In this document: in pieces, positions 6,457-16,295 of the stretch
How positions within the stretch are numbered: position 1 is the stretch's first letter
Layout of the letters: every line of letters begins with the position of its first letter
Source: Bacteroidales bacterium
GTDB lineage: Bacteria; Bacteroidota; Bacteroidia; Bacteroidales; CG2-30-32-10
Assembly (NCBI GenBank): GCA_035353855.1
Contig: DAOQAK010000025.1
Coordinates: 1-54,006 of the forward strand
DNA: 54,006 nucleotides
Direction: 5' to 3'
Notes under the pieces: model-generated
What the model saw: the letters and a program-made list of their open reading frames with translations, nothing else
What the model was told of the DNA's origin: nothing
The model's database searches: none
Made by a program: the position numbers and the translations under genes

Positions 6457-8952
6457 TCATTCTTTTTTAAATAATTGCAACAACTTGCTAAGTGCATTCA
6501 TAGCCTGTTCCACAACTTTTTCGTCAGGGATGGGAATTTTAAAATATGGTTTTCCTGTGGCAGTATCTTTTTCTATGAACGATGAAGCTGAATTTTTTCC
6601 TGATTTTACATCGTTAATAGAGTTGCCGAGTTTTTGCAAAAAATCAATACCGGTTACAAATAAATCGCTCAAAGTATTGCTGAGTGCTGTTTGTGGTTCT
6701 TTTATATAAACAGGTATTTGAGTATCTATGGGTTTTGCCAGCGTTTCTTTTATTTCACTTTCAACTATAAGCTCTTCGGGGATACCGGCTTTTTTGTTAA
6801 CTTCATCTTCGTTAATATTTTCTTCAGTTGTAAGTATAGGTTCAAGTTTTTCTACCGGGGTTTCAGTAATAGTTTCAACTGTTTTCATAAACTGTTTAAA
6901 CCTGTCTTCGCCCATGAATACATTGTTGTCGCCCATGTCAAAAACGCCTTTAAACACCGATTGTTTAAAACCTATTAAACTTAATATTCGTTCTTCAATA
7001 GTTCCGGAAGAAACAAAATTCATCACTCTTACATGATTTTTTTGTCCGAGCCTGTGAACGCGTGCGATACGTTGTTCAAGCACTGCCGGATTCCATGGAA
7101 TGTCGAGATTTATAACCGTTCCGGCACATTGCAGGTTTAATCCTACACCCCCCGCATCAGTGGAAAGAAAAACCCGACTTTCGGGATCGTTATGAAAATT
7201 ATCGAGCAAATCTTTTCTTTTATTGCCTGGAATGCCGCCGTGCAGGTATTCATATTTTACTCCGAGCGTGTCTAACTCTTTTGCGACAAGCCTTGTCATT
7301 CTTTCCCACTGACTGAAAACAACAACTTTTTCTTCTGCATTTTCAAAAATTTCTTCGAGGATAATCATCAATTCACCAATCTTTGTATCGAATCTTGTTT
7401 TCTGATCGAGTATGTATGTGCTGTCGCTCACCATACGCATACAGTTAAGTGCAATAAGCAAGCGTTGCCTGTCCTGTTCCGATAAAAATTTAAACCTTTT
7501 CCATTTATTAACTAATCTTGAAACGACTTCAAAATAATCATCATGGGCATTCATCTGCTCTTTTGTTACAGGGACAAAATAATTTTTATCAATTCTTTCG
7601 GGTAATTGATTAATAATTTCTTTTTTATTTCGCCTGATTAAAACGGATTGCAATGTCTTGCTGATTTTATGGAGGTTGGTGTAGCCAATTACTTTGCCGC
7701 TATCATCAGTTTCCTGGTGTTGATTCAGGAAGCGGAACAAAGGACCAAGCCGAAAAATATCAATAAACTGAATTATGGAATGAAGTTCTTCGAGTTTGTT
7801 TTCAAGCGGAGTACCGGTTAAAACAAAGGCATATTCGGAAGAAAGTAATTTTACATTTTGCGCTGTTTTTGTTTTCCAGTTTTTTATGCGTTGTGCTTCG
7901 TCAAGAATGATAAGATCGGGAGCGAATTTATTTATTTGTTCAATATCGTTTTTAATAACATTATAACTTGCAATTTTATAAAAATCATTTTTAAAATATT
8001 GTTCATGTCTTTTGTGATATATTCCTTCAATTACAAGCGCATCTTTTCCCGTGAATTTTTTTATTTCCGATTTCCATTGATATTTAAGCGATGTAGGGCA
8101 AATTATCAAAACTTTTTCAACACCGAATTCTTTTGCCATCAGTTCGGCAGCGCCGATTGCCTGTATGGTTTTTCCCAGTCCCATTTCATCGGCAATCAGG
8201 CAGCGACCGGCTTTTGCGGCAAATACAATTCCTTCTTTCTGGTAAGGAAATAATTTTGTGTTCAGCAAATTATTAAAAAGTTTTTCTGAATTTTTTATAT
8301 TGAATTTTTTATCAATAATATCCTTTCTTTTCTCGGCGCTTCTTATATTGATAATATAATCTAAGGCGTCCTGATAACAGCGAAATTCAGAATCCATTTC
8401 AGTCGCATTTGTTAAAAATATTTCAAAATTTTCAAAACCATAATCATTAAGAAAATATTCATTGGTGAAATAATTTTTTGACAACTTTTTTATTTCTGCT
8501 GAATTTTTTGTACCTATTCTGAGAAATATTTTTCGTTCATTACCATAGCGTAGGCTTATGGACGAATATTCAGGTAAGTATCCTTCTTTAAAATATTTTT
8601 TATTTGCATTTTTCTTTCTTAAAAGATGAAGCATATATTCGATGTGCTTGCATGTTCCAAGTATGCTTACTTTAAAATCGGGACATGAGCAAAAATTCAA
8701 TCCGTTTTTTTCATCGCGTATTGCAACTTTATAAGTTTTGCCTGTTTGGGGATTACATACATTAAAATCGGAAAACACAGGATGATTACCGATATTTTCA
8801 ACTTCAAAATTTTGTTCAACAGCAAATTGTTTTCTTAAAGCTATCTGCCATTCCTCAAGAGTCATGTTATCGGGTTTGTAAGAATAAGGAACTTTTGGTT
8901 GCTGAGGTTTTTTTTTAGCTGTTTTTTTCTTTGTTGCTAATTTTGATTTCAT
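6457..8952 (-). CDS. SNF2-family helicase with N-terminal SWIM zinc finger
   Basis: The 831-aa protein has a Lys-rich N-terminus and a SWIM finger with C88-x-C90-x10-C101-x-H103. The SNF2 ATPase core follows: Walker A DEMGLGKT (254-261), DEAQ box (350-353), LTGTPLEN (377-384) and motif VI QRIARVHRLGQ (626-636). Bacterial SNF2/HepA-like proteins are ATP-driven DNA translocases and sometimes act with RNA polymerase or in DNA repair or defence. This one has no nuclease and no defence neighbours. The final ~140 residues are low in similarity to anything I recognise. It is probably a housekeeping DNA-remodelling ATPase. Confidence 0.93.
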   Translation of the reverse strand: MKSKLATKKKTAKKKPQQPKVPYSYKPDNMTLEEWQIALRKQFAVEQNFEVENIGNHPVFSDFNVCNPQTGKTYKVAIRDEKNGLNFCSCPDFKVSILGTCKHIEYMLHLLRKKNANKKYFKEGYLPEYSSISLRYGNERKIFLRIGTKNSAEIKKLSKNYFTNEYFLNDYGFENFEIFLTNATEMDSEFRCYQDALDYIINIRSAEKRKDIIDKKFNIKNSEKLFNNLLNTKLFPYQKEGIVFAAKAGRCLIADEMGLGKTIQAIGAAELMAKEFGVEKVLIICPTSLKYQWKSEIKKFTGKDALVIEGIYHKRHEQYFKNDFYKIASYNVIKNDIEQINKFAPDLIILDEAQRIKNWKTKTAQNVKLLSSEYAFVLTGTPLENKLEELHSIIQFIDIFRLGPLFRFLNQHQETDDSGKVIGYTNLHKISKTLQSVLIRRNKKEIINQLPERIDKNYFVPVTKEQMNAHDDYFEVVSRLVNKWKRFKFLSEQDRQRLLIALNCMRMVSDSTYILDQKTRFDTKIGELMIILEEIFENAEEKVVVFSQWERMTRLVAKELDTLGVKYEYLHGGIPGNKRKDLLDNFHNDPESRVFLSTDAGGVGLNLQCAGTVINLDIPWNPAVLEQRIARVHRLGQKNHVRVMNFVSSGTIEERILSLIGFKQSVFKGVFDMGDNNVFMGEDRFKQFMKTVETITETPVEKLEPILTTEENINEDEVNKKAGIPEELIVESEIKETLAKPIDTQIPVYIKEPQTALSNTLSDLFVTGIDFLQKLGNSINDVKSGKNSASSFIEKDTATGKPYFKIPIPDEKVVEQAMNALSKLLQLFKKE

Positions 8953-9318
8953 AAAAAAATATTATTGGTATGCTAAAGTATTTATTTTTTACAGAAGCAT
9001 ATAGAATTTTATATTAAAATATTAGTAATTTTTTTTTCGCAGCAATGCAAAGTTTTTATACTGAATCTTTGCAAGTTTATGAAAGCAAGTATTCTTAGAT
9101 ATTAATACGGAGCCGTAGTTGAAATATGCAAACCCGAAAAGCCAAAGTATATATTGCTCATTTACGCTTTTTGAATACTCAAAATTTTTTTCTATTGATA
9201 AAAGAAATTTATAAAATTAATAGGTATTATGGTAAGACTCCATTTTTTAGAATACTTTGTTTAGAGCTATAACTTGTGTGTATTTATAAAATATCAACTG
9301 TTTTTTATAACGGCAAAA
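8953..9318. other. Intergenic 366 bp, no gene supported
   Basis: The stretch is very AT-rich, with runs of A and T. One short inverted repeat is visible (TGCAAAG at 9046-9052 and CTTTGCA at 9067-9073). The longest forward frame with an ATG (9126, 48 codons) has no ribosome-binding site or protein-like composition. Nothing else is supported. Confidence 0.6.
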
Positions 9319-9726
9319 TCAAAAATGTATTTTATGATAATCTTCATAATCCCTGTCCAGCCCGTCTTTCACTTCTTTTATGCGTTTAGCAATTACAGTA
9401 AAAACCGTTAAATCTTTTTTTAATAACCATTCTATTGCTTCTGGTTTTCCCAAGCTTGCTTCAGCTAACGTGATAAGAAAATCAAATTTATTTTTTTTCA
9501 GCCATATCCATGCTTTTTCATCATTATCAAGAGCATTACTGAATGCAGCCAATTGTGGAAAATTTCGTTTCATAAGCCAGTCGAAAGCTTCTTCATTTCC
9601 TTTAATAGCGCTGGTTAGGGCTGACAGTTCGGGGTATCCGTTTTTGAACAACCATTGATAGAAATTGTCTTTACCTTCTATTGCTTCGGCAAATGCTACT
9701 AAAACTTTTATAGGATAATTGGTCAT
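9319..9726 (-). CDS. Protein of four tandem 25-residue helical repeats
   Basis: The 135-aa product is almost entirely four consecutive units of exactly 25 residues. They begin FAEAIEGKDNFYQWLFKN, LTSAIKGNEEAFDWLMKR, FSNALDNDEKAWIWLKKN and LAEASLGKPEAIEWLLKK. The shared pattern is (F/L)xxAxxGxxxAxxWLxKxxxxxLxx. The invariant Trp-Leu at unit positions 14-15 and regular Ala/Leu spacing suggest a short alpha-solenoid in which each unit makes about two helices, somewhat like ankyrin or TPR scaffolds. There is no signal peptide, so it is probably cytosolic. A final charged tail (KEVKDGLDRDYEDYHK) follows. I do not recognise a named family. Confidence 0.75.
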   Translation of the reverse strand: MTNYPIKVLVAFAEAIEGKDNFYQWLFKNGYPELSALTSAIKGNEEAFDWLMKRNFPQLAAFSNALDNDEKAWIWLKKNKFDFLITLAEASLGKPEAIEWLLKKDLTVFTVIAKRIKEVKDGLDRDYEDYHKIHF

Positions 9727-9873
9727 TCTGAAAAATTTCTATTCCAAAGATAGTTATTAGTGATTAACTTAAATTGCAAAATATATTTTTAAAAAGAAAT
9801 TCACCAATCTCATTTATCATTAAACATTAACCATTTAAAATTTCAATGAATATCCCAGTATCAATAAATATCT

Positions 9874-10653
9874 TTAATAATACACTTCTGCTTTTAGCCC
9901 GATATTCCTTACTTTTCCTGCAATTGCTTCCAGTTCTTCTAAGCTGATTTTTTCAAGACCTCTTACCGGTGTTCCCCTGGCAATAGGATATATCATTACG
10001 CGTTCGGGTTTTAATTCTTTCAAATGTTGCAGCCATGCATTTACTTCTGTTTCGGTAGTATTATCAATACATTTTCCTTTATAATTTCCACGGACAAAAA
10101 GTGTTTGAATAATAAGATTCGATTGGAATAGTTTCAGGTTCTGAATAATTTCTTCCAGATGGATATTCAATCGAGGTTCGTTAACCAGATGAAAAGTTTC
10201 TTCGGTACCGGCATCCAGTTTAAGAATATTTAAATCAATTTTTTTTAGTGCTTCAACAACTTCAGGAGAATGTAGCATAGTTGAATTGGACAGCACGGCA
10301 ATTTTGCTGTTAGGCGAATATTTATTTCTTAAAGCTATAGTATGATCGATTATTTCTGGAAATTCAGGATGAATGGTAGGTTCACCGTTACCGGCAAATG
10401 ATATTGCATCCGGCAATGTTTTGTTTTCCTGCATTTCGAGCAATTTTTTTTCAAGATATTGCTTAACCAGCATTGAAGGAGGGAATTCAATTTTATTTAT
10501 ATTTTTGATTTCCGTCCATCCGCATTCGCAGTAAATACAGTTATAAGTACAGTATTTATATCCTGTTGGTAATAGATTTACTCCCAGCGAAATTCCCAGC
10601 CTTCGGCTGTGAACCGGTCCGAATACTACACTATCGAATAAAAAACCTGCCAT
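9874..10653 (-). CDS. Radical SAM protein (COG0731-like Fe-S oxidoreductase)
   Basis: The 259-aa protein has the radical SAM cluster motif C35-x3-C39-x2-C42 in YCTYNCIYC. GNGEPTIHPEFPEI serves as the GGE-like SAM-binding segment, and VLSNSTML is the next core strand. The N-terminus FGPVHSRRLGISLGVNLLP is typical of a widespread uncharacterised group distantly related to wyosine-type enzymes. It should bind a [4Fe-4S] cluster and cleave S-adenosylmethionine. The substrate is unknown. The gene appears monocistronic. Confidence 0.88.
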   Translation of the reverse strand: MAGFLFDSVVFGPVHSRRLGISLGVNLLPTGYKYCTYNCIYCECGWTEIKNINKIEFPPSMLVKQYLEKKLLEMQENKTLPDAISFAGNGEPTIHPEFPEIIDHTIALRNKYSPNSKIAVLSNSTMLHSPEVVEALKKIDLNILKLDAGTEETFHLVNEPRLNIHLEEIIQNLKLFQSNLIIQTLFVRGNYKGKCIDNTTETEVNAWLQHLKELKPERVMIYPIARGTPVRGLEKISLEELEAIAGKVRNIGLKAEVYY

Positions 10654-11023
10654 TTTACAAATTTTTAAATATGTGCAAAATTAAAGAAAAATAAAAGATG
10701 AGTACTTCTTGCCTGCTTTATTTATTAAGATACATAAGTTATGTTTACAGAAAAAGTATATAAGCCGATCCGATGCGGAGGCATAAGTTTACAGGGGGAT
10801 TCAGAATTAAGAATGCTGAATTTAGAAGTGAGAATTAAGAATTAAAAAAAAATGACAGCGAAGCGTTTGAATAATTAATTTAAAAAATAAAACGGTTAAA
10901 CAATTTAGCAATCAAACATCCTTGTCGACTTATTAACTTGTCAACTTTTTCAATAAACATTTCCTTTTATAAAATCCTCAGGTAAGTAATATTTATTTAT
11001 TTTTGAGAGATGAATTTTTTATT
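10654..11023. other. Intergenic 370 bp, no gene supported
   Basis: It contains an imperfect direct repeat of GAATTAAGAAT-like sequence (about 10802-10845) and AT-rich spacer. One isolated ACGGTTAAA (about 10888) resembles a half of the LytTR-type operator, but no partner is present 21 bp away. No open frame or RNA gene is convincing. Confidence 0.5.
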
Positions 11024-12001
11024 ATGACCGACGAAATGGATATCATAAAAGCTCCAATTGATAAATATCTTTCCGAATTTGAAAAAAGATTTAAGGAATC
11101 AATGAAAAGTTCTGTGCCTTTAATTGATATTATTACCCGGTATATTTACAAACGCAAAGGAAAACAGGTTCGCCCCATGTTTGTTTTTCTAACTGCCGAA
11201 CTTTGTGGTGGTGTTACTGAAACAACATATACAGCTGCAACACTAATTGAATTATTACATACAGCAACATTAGTACATGATGATATTGTTGACGATTCAA
11301 ATGAACGTCGTGGATTTTTTTCTGTGAATGCTTTATGGAAAAATAAAATTGCTGTATTGGTTGGCGATTTTCTTTTATCGCGGGGAATGCTTCATGCTAT
11401 TGATAATAATGCGATTCAACTGTTACAAATTGTTTCCAACTCTGTACGCGAAATGAGCGAAGGGGAACTATTACAAATACAGAAAGCCCGCGATTTAAAT
11501 ATTGAAGAAAATATATATTTCGATATTATCCGAAAAAAAACGGCAACACTTATTGCTTCTTGTTGTGCTTGTGGTGCTGCATCTGCAGGTGTTGAACAAA
11601 GCATGATTGATAAAATGTATCACTTTGGTGAACTTACAGGAATTGCATTTCAGCTGAAAGATGATTTGTTCGATTATGAAAAAAATTCGGATACAGGAAA
11701 ACCGCATGGCATCGATATTAAAGAGCATAAGATGACATTGCCTCTTATATATATGTTGCGTAATATGAAATATTCCGAAAGGAAAAGAGTTATTAATATT
11801 ATTAAAAATCATAGTGATGATACCGTTAAAGTTGCGGAAGTCATTAAGCGGGTAAATGAAAGCGGAGGTATTGCATATACTCGTCAGAAAATGTTGGAAT
11901 ATCAGCAGGAGGCGGCAAATATGCTGCTTGAATTTCCCGATTCGGAAATACGTAAATCACTGGAAAGACTTGTTAAATATATTGTAGAAAGAAAAAAATA
12001 A
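11024..12001 (+). CDS. Trans-polyprenyl diphosphate synthase
   Basis: I chose the ATG at 11024 (325 aa). An upstream start at 11003 and another ATG at 11036 (MDIIKAPI) are also possible. The enzyme condenses isopentenyl diphosphate units to build the quinone side chain. The first Asp-rich motif is DDIVDD (86-91), with a small residue (A81) five positions before it, which fits a long-chain product. The second motif is DDLFD (213-217), and KGKQVRP and the QLKDD helix are present. The second motif reads DDLFD where DDxxD usually has Leu/Ile and Asp, so it is normal. The exact chain length is not readable from sequence. Confidence 0.93.
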   Translation: MTDEMDIIKAPIDKYLSEFEKRFKESMKSSVPLIDIITRYIYKRKGKQVRPMFVFLTAELCGGVTETTYTAATLIELLHTATLVHDDIVDDSNERRGFFSVNALWKNKIAVLVGDFLLSRGMLHAIDNNAIQLLQIVSNSVREMSEGELLQIQKARDLNIEENIYFDIIRKKTATLIASCCACGAASAGVEQSMIDKMYHFGELTGIAFQLKDDLFDYEKNSDTGKPHGIDIKEHKMTLPLIYMLRNMKYSERKRVINIIKNHSDDTVKVAEVIKRVNESGGIAYTRQKMLEYQQEAANMLLEFPDSEIRKSLERLVKYIVERKK

Positions 12002-12006
12002 AAAAA

Positions 12007-13323
12007 ATGATACGAATTATTTCTTTTGTAATGCTTACAATTTTCTGGCTTTCATCAACAGCCCAGAAAAAAACAGAATACTGGAGTAATAAAAATAAAA
12101 AAAGTGAGGGAAATTACCAGGATAGCTTGCAGGTAGGGAAGTGGACCTATTGGTACGATAATGGAAAAAAATCGAGCGAAGGAGAATTTAAAGCAGGTCA
12201 AAGAATTGGAATGTGGGAATTCTGGCACAACAACGGAAAACGATGGAGTAAAATATTTTATGAAAATGGTATTGACAGCAGCTGGTATGAGAATGGTCAG
12301 TTAGAGAAAACAGGAAAAATCAAGAATGGATTTATGGATAGTACCTGGACCTATTTTCATGATAATGGCAAACTCAAAGAAATCACTTTTTATCAAAATG
12401 GAAAGAAGAACGGGAAAAGCATAGAATATTTTGATAATGATACCCTGGAATTTAAAGGAACTTATTTATTAGATTCGCTTAGCGGTTATGCTACGTGGTG
12501 GTATAAAACAGGTAAAAAAGAAATGGAAGGGAAATCCATTAATGGCTTGCAGGACAGTACCTGGATATTTTATTATAAAAATGGAGCGAAAGGCAGTAGC
12601 GGAAAATTTATAAAAGGCAAACAGGACGGACAATGGACTTATTGGTATGAAACCGGTGAAAAATGGAAAGAAGGAAAATTTGTTAATGGAAAAAGAGAGG
12701 GATTATGGACAACATATTACGAGAATGGGAACAAGGATCATGAAGGAAATTTCCTTAACGGTAAAGAAACCGGAGTGTGGACCAGTTGGTTTATCGATGG
12801 ACAGGAAAAAACCAAAGGAACATTTAAAGAAGGAAAAATGAATGGACTTTGGGAAGAATGGTATAGTGATGGCAAGAAAAAATATGAAGTAAATTATGCT
12901 GATGATGCACGTGATGGCTCTGCAAAATATTGGTACGAGAACGGAAAACAAATGTATGATGGAAATTATAAAGCAGGTGAAAAGCATGGTGCATGGACAG
13001 ACTGGTACGATACAGGAATCATACAGGAATCGGGTTCTTATTATAAAGGACAACAAGATGGTTACTGGATCTTTTATGATAACTATGGTGTGAAATTTAA
13101 AGAACAGGAATTTAAAAAAGGAATTCCTAATGGCAAATGGGTTACCTATTATGCCAATGGGAATAAATCAGCAATAGGTTACAACATTGAAGGGTACAAA
13201 GAAGGCAAATGGATGTACTGGGATGAAAAAGGCGAACTTATTTATTCGGTAACCTATAAAAAAGGTGTTAAAAAGAAGGAATACTCCAAGAAAGATTCAA
13301 AAACTCCGGTGAAAAAAAATTAA
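12007..13323 (+). CDS. Secreted MORN-type (YwqK-like) repeat protein
   Basis: The 438-aa product has a signal peptide (MIRIISFVMLTIFWLSSTAQ, cleavage near 18). It then has about 16 repeats of roughly 23-24 residues with the core GxWxxWYxNGxKxxEGxFxxGxxxG, the MORN_2/YwqK-like pattern. The C-terminus is Lys-rich. Such repeats form long curved beta-hairpin arrays in envelope proteins; the family often carries an 'antitoxin' label by annotation transfer, which nothing here supports. It starts 5 bp after the polyprenyl synthase gene and sits 18 bp before the MFS gene, so the three may form one transcript. Confidence 0.88.
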   Translation: MIRIISFVMLTIFWLSSTAQKKTEYWSNKNKKSEGNYQDSLQVGKWTYWYDNGKKSSEGEFKAGQRIGMWEFWHNNGKRWSKIFYENGIDSSWYENGQLEKTGKIKNGFMDSTWTYFHDNGKLKEITFYQNGKKNGKSIEYFDNDTLEFKGTYLLDSLSGYATWWYKTGKKEMEGKSINGLQDSTWIFYYKNGAKGSSGKFIKGKQDGQWTYWYETGEKWKEGKFVNGKREGLWTTYYENGNKDHEGNFLNGKETGVWTSWFIDGQEKTKGTFKEGKMNGLWEEWYSDGKKKYEVNYADDARDGSAKYWYENGKQMYDGNYKAGEKHGAWTDWYDTGIIQESGSYYKGQQDGYWIFYDNYGVKFKEQEFKKGIPNGKWVTYYANGNKSAIGYNIEGYKEGKWMYWDEKGELIYSVTYKKGVKKKEYSKKDSKTPVKKN

Positions 13324-13341
13324 GTTTAATTTTTCCTATTT

Positions 13342-14736
13342 ATGATTGAAGAAAAATCGGCAGGAAGAAATGCACTATTAGCAGTTATTCTTATTTCTTC
13401 ATTTTTTAATCCTTTTATGGGAGCGGCTGTTAATATTGCGTTACCACAAATAGGAAATGATTTTTCGATGAATGCTATAGGACTTAGCTGGGTATCGATG
13501 GCATTTTTACTTTCTTCTGCAATTTTTTTGATACCTTTTGGAAAAGCCGGTGATATTTGGGGCAGGAAGAAATTATTTCTATACGGAAATATTTTATTCA
13601 CTTTAGCAACACTGGGTTGTGCCTTTTCATTTTCTGAAGAAATATTTCTTTCGTTTCGCTTTCTTCAGGGAGTTGGCGGTGCAATGGTTGGAGGTACTAG
13701 CATGGCGCTGATTACTTCAGCATTTCCTCCTAATCAAAGAGGTAAAGCAATAGGGATGTCGGTTTCTGCAGTATACATAGGATTGTCGGCTGCGCCATTA
13801 TTTGGCGGTATGCTTACACAAGCTTTCGGCTGGCATAGTTTATTTTATATTAATGCAACGGTTGGTTTGTTTGTAATCATATTAACGATAACTTCAGTTC
13901 GAAGTGAATGGCAGGAAGCAAAAGGAGAAAAATTTGATTACGTAGGTTCATTGATATATATAATTTCAATGTCGGCGCTGATGTTTGGTCTTGTAAAAAA
14001 TTCAGGACTGTTGTCGGAAATACTTATTGTTGGCGGATTTGCAGGATTAATATTTTTTATTTTCCTTGAACTTAAAATTTCATCTCCCATTCTGAATGTT
14101 AATTTATTTCGAAACAACCGCACATTTGCTTTTTCGAATTTAGCTTCATTAATAAATTATGCAGCAACATTTGCCATTACTTTCATGCTGAGTTTATATT
14201 TACAGAATGTGCGCGGACTTTCACCAAGTGATGCAGGTTTGCTATTGGTAACACAACCGGTATTAATGGCTGTTGTAGCAATTTTTTCAGGAAGATTATC
14301 TGATAAAATTGATTCAAGAATCTTATCATCACTGGGAATGAGTATAATTGTAATAGGCTTGATTTTATTGACTTTTATCAAAACAGATACGCCAAACATT
14401 TATCTTATTTCTTCGCTTGCAATTTTAGGAATGGGCTTTGGTTTATTTTCATCACCAAATACCAATGCAGTGATGAGCTCAGTTGAAAAGAAATTTCTTG
14501 GTGTAGCATCGGGAATAAACAGTACCATGCGCATGACCGGACAAATGGTAAGTATGGCTATTGCCGCATTAGTTATTCATATATATGTTGGTGAGAAAAA
14601 AATTGAAGCGGATACCATTCCTCAATACATGACCACATTAAAAGTTATTTTTGCAGTGTTTGCAGTATTATGTTTTCTTGGCGTTTTTGCTTCATTAGCG
14701 CGCGGAAAGAAGGTTGAACCAAGTTCTTTAAAATAA
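13342..14736 (+). CDS. MFS transporter, DHA2-like drug/solute exporter
   Basis: The 464-aa integral membrane protein has about 14 predicted helices. The loop 2-3 motif GKAGDIWGRKKLFLYG (about 69-84) is the MFS motif A. RFLQGVGGAMVGG (about 108-120) is the motif B/C-like segment of the 14-helix DHA2 family. A short helix bundle (about 263-290) leads to the second half, with LSDKIDSR as the mirrored motif A. The family uses the proton gradient to export drugs or metabolites. No regulator or membrane-fusion partner is adjacent, so the substrate is unknown. Confidence 0.9.
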   Translation: MIEEKSAGRNALLAVILISSFFNPFMGAAVNIALPQIGNDFSMNAIGLSWVSMAFLLSSAIFLIPFGKAGDIWGRKKLFLYGNILFTLATLGCAFSFSEEIFLSFRFLQGVGGAMVGGTSMALITSAFPPNQRGKAIGMSVSAVYIGLSAAPLFGGMLTQAFGWHSLFYINATVGLFVIILTITSVRSEWQEAKGEKFDYVGSLIYIISMSALMFGLVKNSGLLSEILIVGGFAGLIFFIFLELKISSPILNVNLFRNNRTFAFSNLASLINYAATFAITFMLSLYLQNVRGLSPSDAGLLLVTQPVLMAVVAIFSGRLSDKIDSRILSSLGMSIIVIGLILLTFIKTDTPNIYLISSLAILGMGFGLFSSPNTNAVMSSVEKKFLGVASGINSTMRMTGQMVSMAIAALVIHIYVGEKKIEADTIPQYMTTLKVIFAVFAVLCFLGVFASLARGKKVEPSSLK

Positions 14737-14849
14737 TTTTTTATTTTTTTTGTTAAAGAATTAACGATAACTTAATATTTGTATTGCATTAATATAAAAT
14801 ACTTTGAATATTTTTACCATACTAAAACCTGCTTCTTAAAAAAATATTT

Positions 14850-15668
14850 ATGAAAAACATACTTATCCCAACCGATTTGTCTGATTGCACAAGAGACACT
14901 TTAAAATATGCTATAAAGTTTTCAGTAAAAAGCAATACCAAATTATTTTTTTATCATATTTCCGAGAAGGCAGGAATTACTTCATACATGAAAGATTTTA
15001 TCGGAAAAATATTTTCTGAAATGAATATCGATATGAACTCTTTCCAGGCAGAATACATTACCGATAAAGGTGATTTTACCAATGAAAAGATAAAAAGAAC
15101 CATTAAAAAAAATGATATTGATTTAGTGATAATGGGTGCAAGTCACGAAGCATTCAGAAATACTTTTTTCGGAACTTTTGTTTCGGACCTGATAAATGAA
15201 GTTGGTTGTCCGGTTCTTTCCGTGCCGCACGGTTATAAAGGTAATGGCATTGAAACTATTGGATTTGCTTCAGAATTATTCGACCTGAAAAAACGAATTA
15301 AAGAAATTATCCCGTTTGCAAAATTGTTCGATGCAAACATTGAAGTATTCCATGTTTATCCCGTATATCCCAAGGTGGTGGATATTGAAACATTTAATGT
15401 TGAAAAAGTGCTGACCCAGATAAAAAAGGAAAATGATTACGAAAAAATAAGCCTGCATTTTATAAAAACAGGATTCGATAATGAACCGGTTAAAGGAATA
15501 ATGAAATATTTAAATACGAACAAACCCGACTTACTAGTGATGTCGCATAAACCAAGAGGTTTGTTTGATAAGCTATCACTCGATAAGGGCGCAACAACTT
15601 CAGTGATAAAATCAAGTTCATTTCCGATATTGGCATTAAATAAAAAGTCAAAGAAAAAAATTATGTGA
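14850..15668 (+). CDS. Tandem-domain universal stress protein
   Basis: The 272-aa cytosolic protein has two Usp domains. The first (about 1-135) has ILIPTDLSDCTRDTLKYA at its start and DLVIMGASHEAFRNTFFGTFVSDLI at its end, including the nucleotide-loop GASH. The second (about 140-265) is more divergent and ends PDLLVMSHKPRGLFDKL...VIKSSSFPILALN. Two-domain Usp proteins in Bacteroidota often respond to starvation, oxygen or redox stress. The gene is alone and ends 5 bp before the stop of the convergent membrane methyltransferase. Confidence 0.9.
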   Translation: MKNILIPTDLSDCTRDTLKYAIKFSVKSNTKLFFYHISEKAGITSYMKDFIGKIFSEMNIDMNSFQAEYITDKGDFTNEKIKRTIKKNDIDLVIMGASHEAFRNTFFGTFVSDLINEVGCPVLSVPHGYKGNGIETIGFASELFDLKKRIKEIIPFAKLFDANIEVFHVYPVYPKVVDIETFNVEKVLTQIKKENDYEKISLHFIKTGFDNEPVKGIMKYLNTNKPDLLVMSHKPRGLFDKLSLDKGATTSVIKSSSFPILALNKKSKKKIM

Positions 15669-15673
15669 TTTTG

Positions 15674-16243
15674 CTAAATGATAAAAGGAATAATCATTTT
15701 GCTGCGTTTTGTGTAAGCTTGGTATTCTTCACCAAAGAACATGATGTTTTCTTTTTCTTCAACAATCATGGTAATGAAGAAGAAAAAAGTTGAAAGCACA
15801 GAAATTATCAGAAGAAGCCAATCGAAATTCTTGAAAAATATTCCCCACGTTAAAAAAACCAATGAACCATATAACGGATGTCTCACATATTTAAAAAGCC
15901 CGGTATCAATAAGCTGTGTGGTTTTTTCAAAGCTGTAAAGTGTGTTGTCGTTGCGGTCTTTATTTGATTTGCCTTTTGTTTTCATCAATATTACTCCTGC
16001 AAGAACAAGGTATGCGCCATATAACAGGCAAATCCATGAAATGATTTGTAATAAAGAAAATGGATTTACAAACCAGTATTTATAATTGTTTGCAAGCAAC
16101 CACGCAATGCCTTCCCATCCAAGGAAACGAAAGAATCCATGACTTTTAGGTTTTAAAATCACATGGCTAGAAAAGAAGATTATAAAAATACTTAGTACAA
16201 TAAAAATAATTAGTTCAAGATTTGAATTTGAAATTGTTGTCAT
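15674..16243 (-). CDS. ICMT/PEMT-like membrane methyltransferase family protein
   Basis: The 189-aa protein has five or so membrane helices. The C-terminal half carries YVRHPLYGSLVFLTWGIFF (about 121-139) and VEEKENIMFFGEEYQAYTKR (about 162-181), the SAM-binding signature of the isoprenylcysteine carboxyl methyltransferase / phospholipid methyltransferase family. The substrate could be a lipid or prenyl compound. It is the last gene of a minus-strand run after a histidine kinase, GGGP synthase and phosphopantetheinyl transferase, which fits a membrane-lipid theme but does not prove it. Confidence 0.85.
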   Translation of the reverse strand: MTTISNSNLELIIFIVLSIFIIFFSSHVILKPKSHGFFRFLGWEGIAWLLANNYKYWFVNPFSLLQIISWICLLYGAYLVLAGVILMKTKGKSNKDRNDNTLYSFEKTTQLIDTGLFKYVRHPLYGSLVFLTWGIFFKNFDWLLLIISVLSTFFFFITMIVEEKENIMFFGEEYQAYTKRSKMIIPFII

Positions 16244-16295
16244 AAAATTAAATTTTACATTTTCAATTTTACATCATCAATTTGATATAAAATAA

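Noticed and set aside
6457..8952. SNF2 helicase as part of an anti-phage system
   Set aside because: Its neighbours are an outer-membrane-like protein and a repeat protein; no nuclease, methylase or phospholipase-D gene is present.
9126..9272. 48-codon forward frame in the gap after the helicase gene
   Set aside because: No ribosome-binding site, no promoter box, composition follows the AT-rich background.
10886..10898. ACGGTTAAA before the polyprenyl synthase gene
   Set aside because: Single half-site in AT-rich DNA with no partner at 21 bp.
12703..13056. Long frame antisense to the MORN-repeat gene
   Set aside because: Arises from the repetitive, low-stop codon pattern of the repeat gene; Ile/Phe-rich product without family features.
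12007..13323. Toxin-antitoxin role for the MORN/YwqK-like protein
   Set aside because: No toxin gene is adjacent and the protein has an export signal; the label comes only from family naming.
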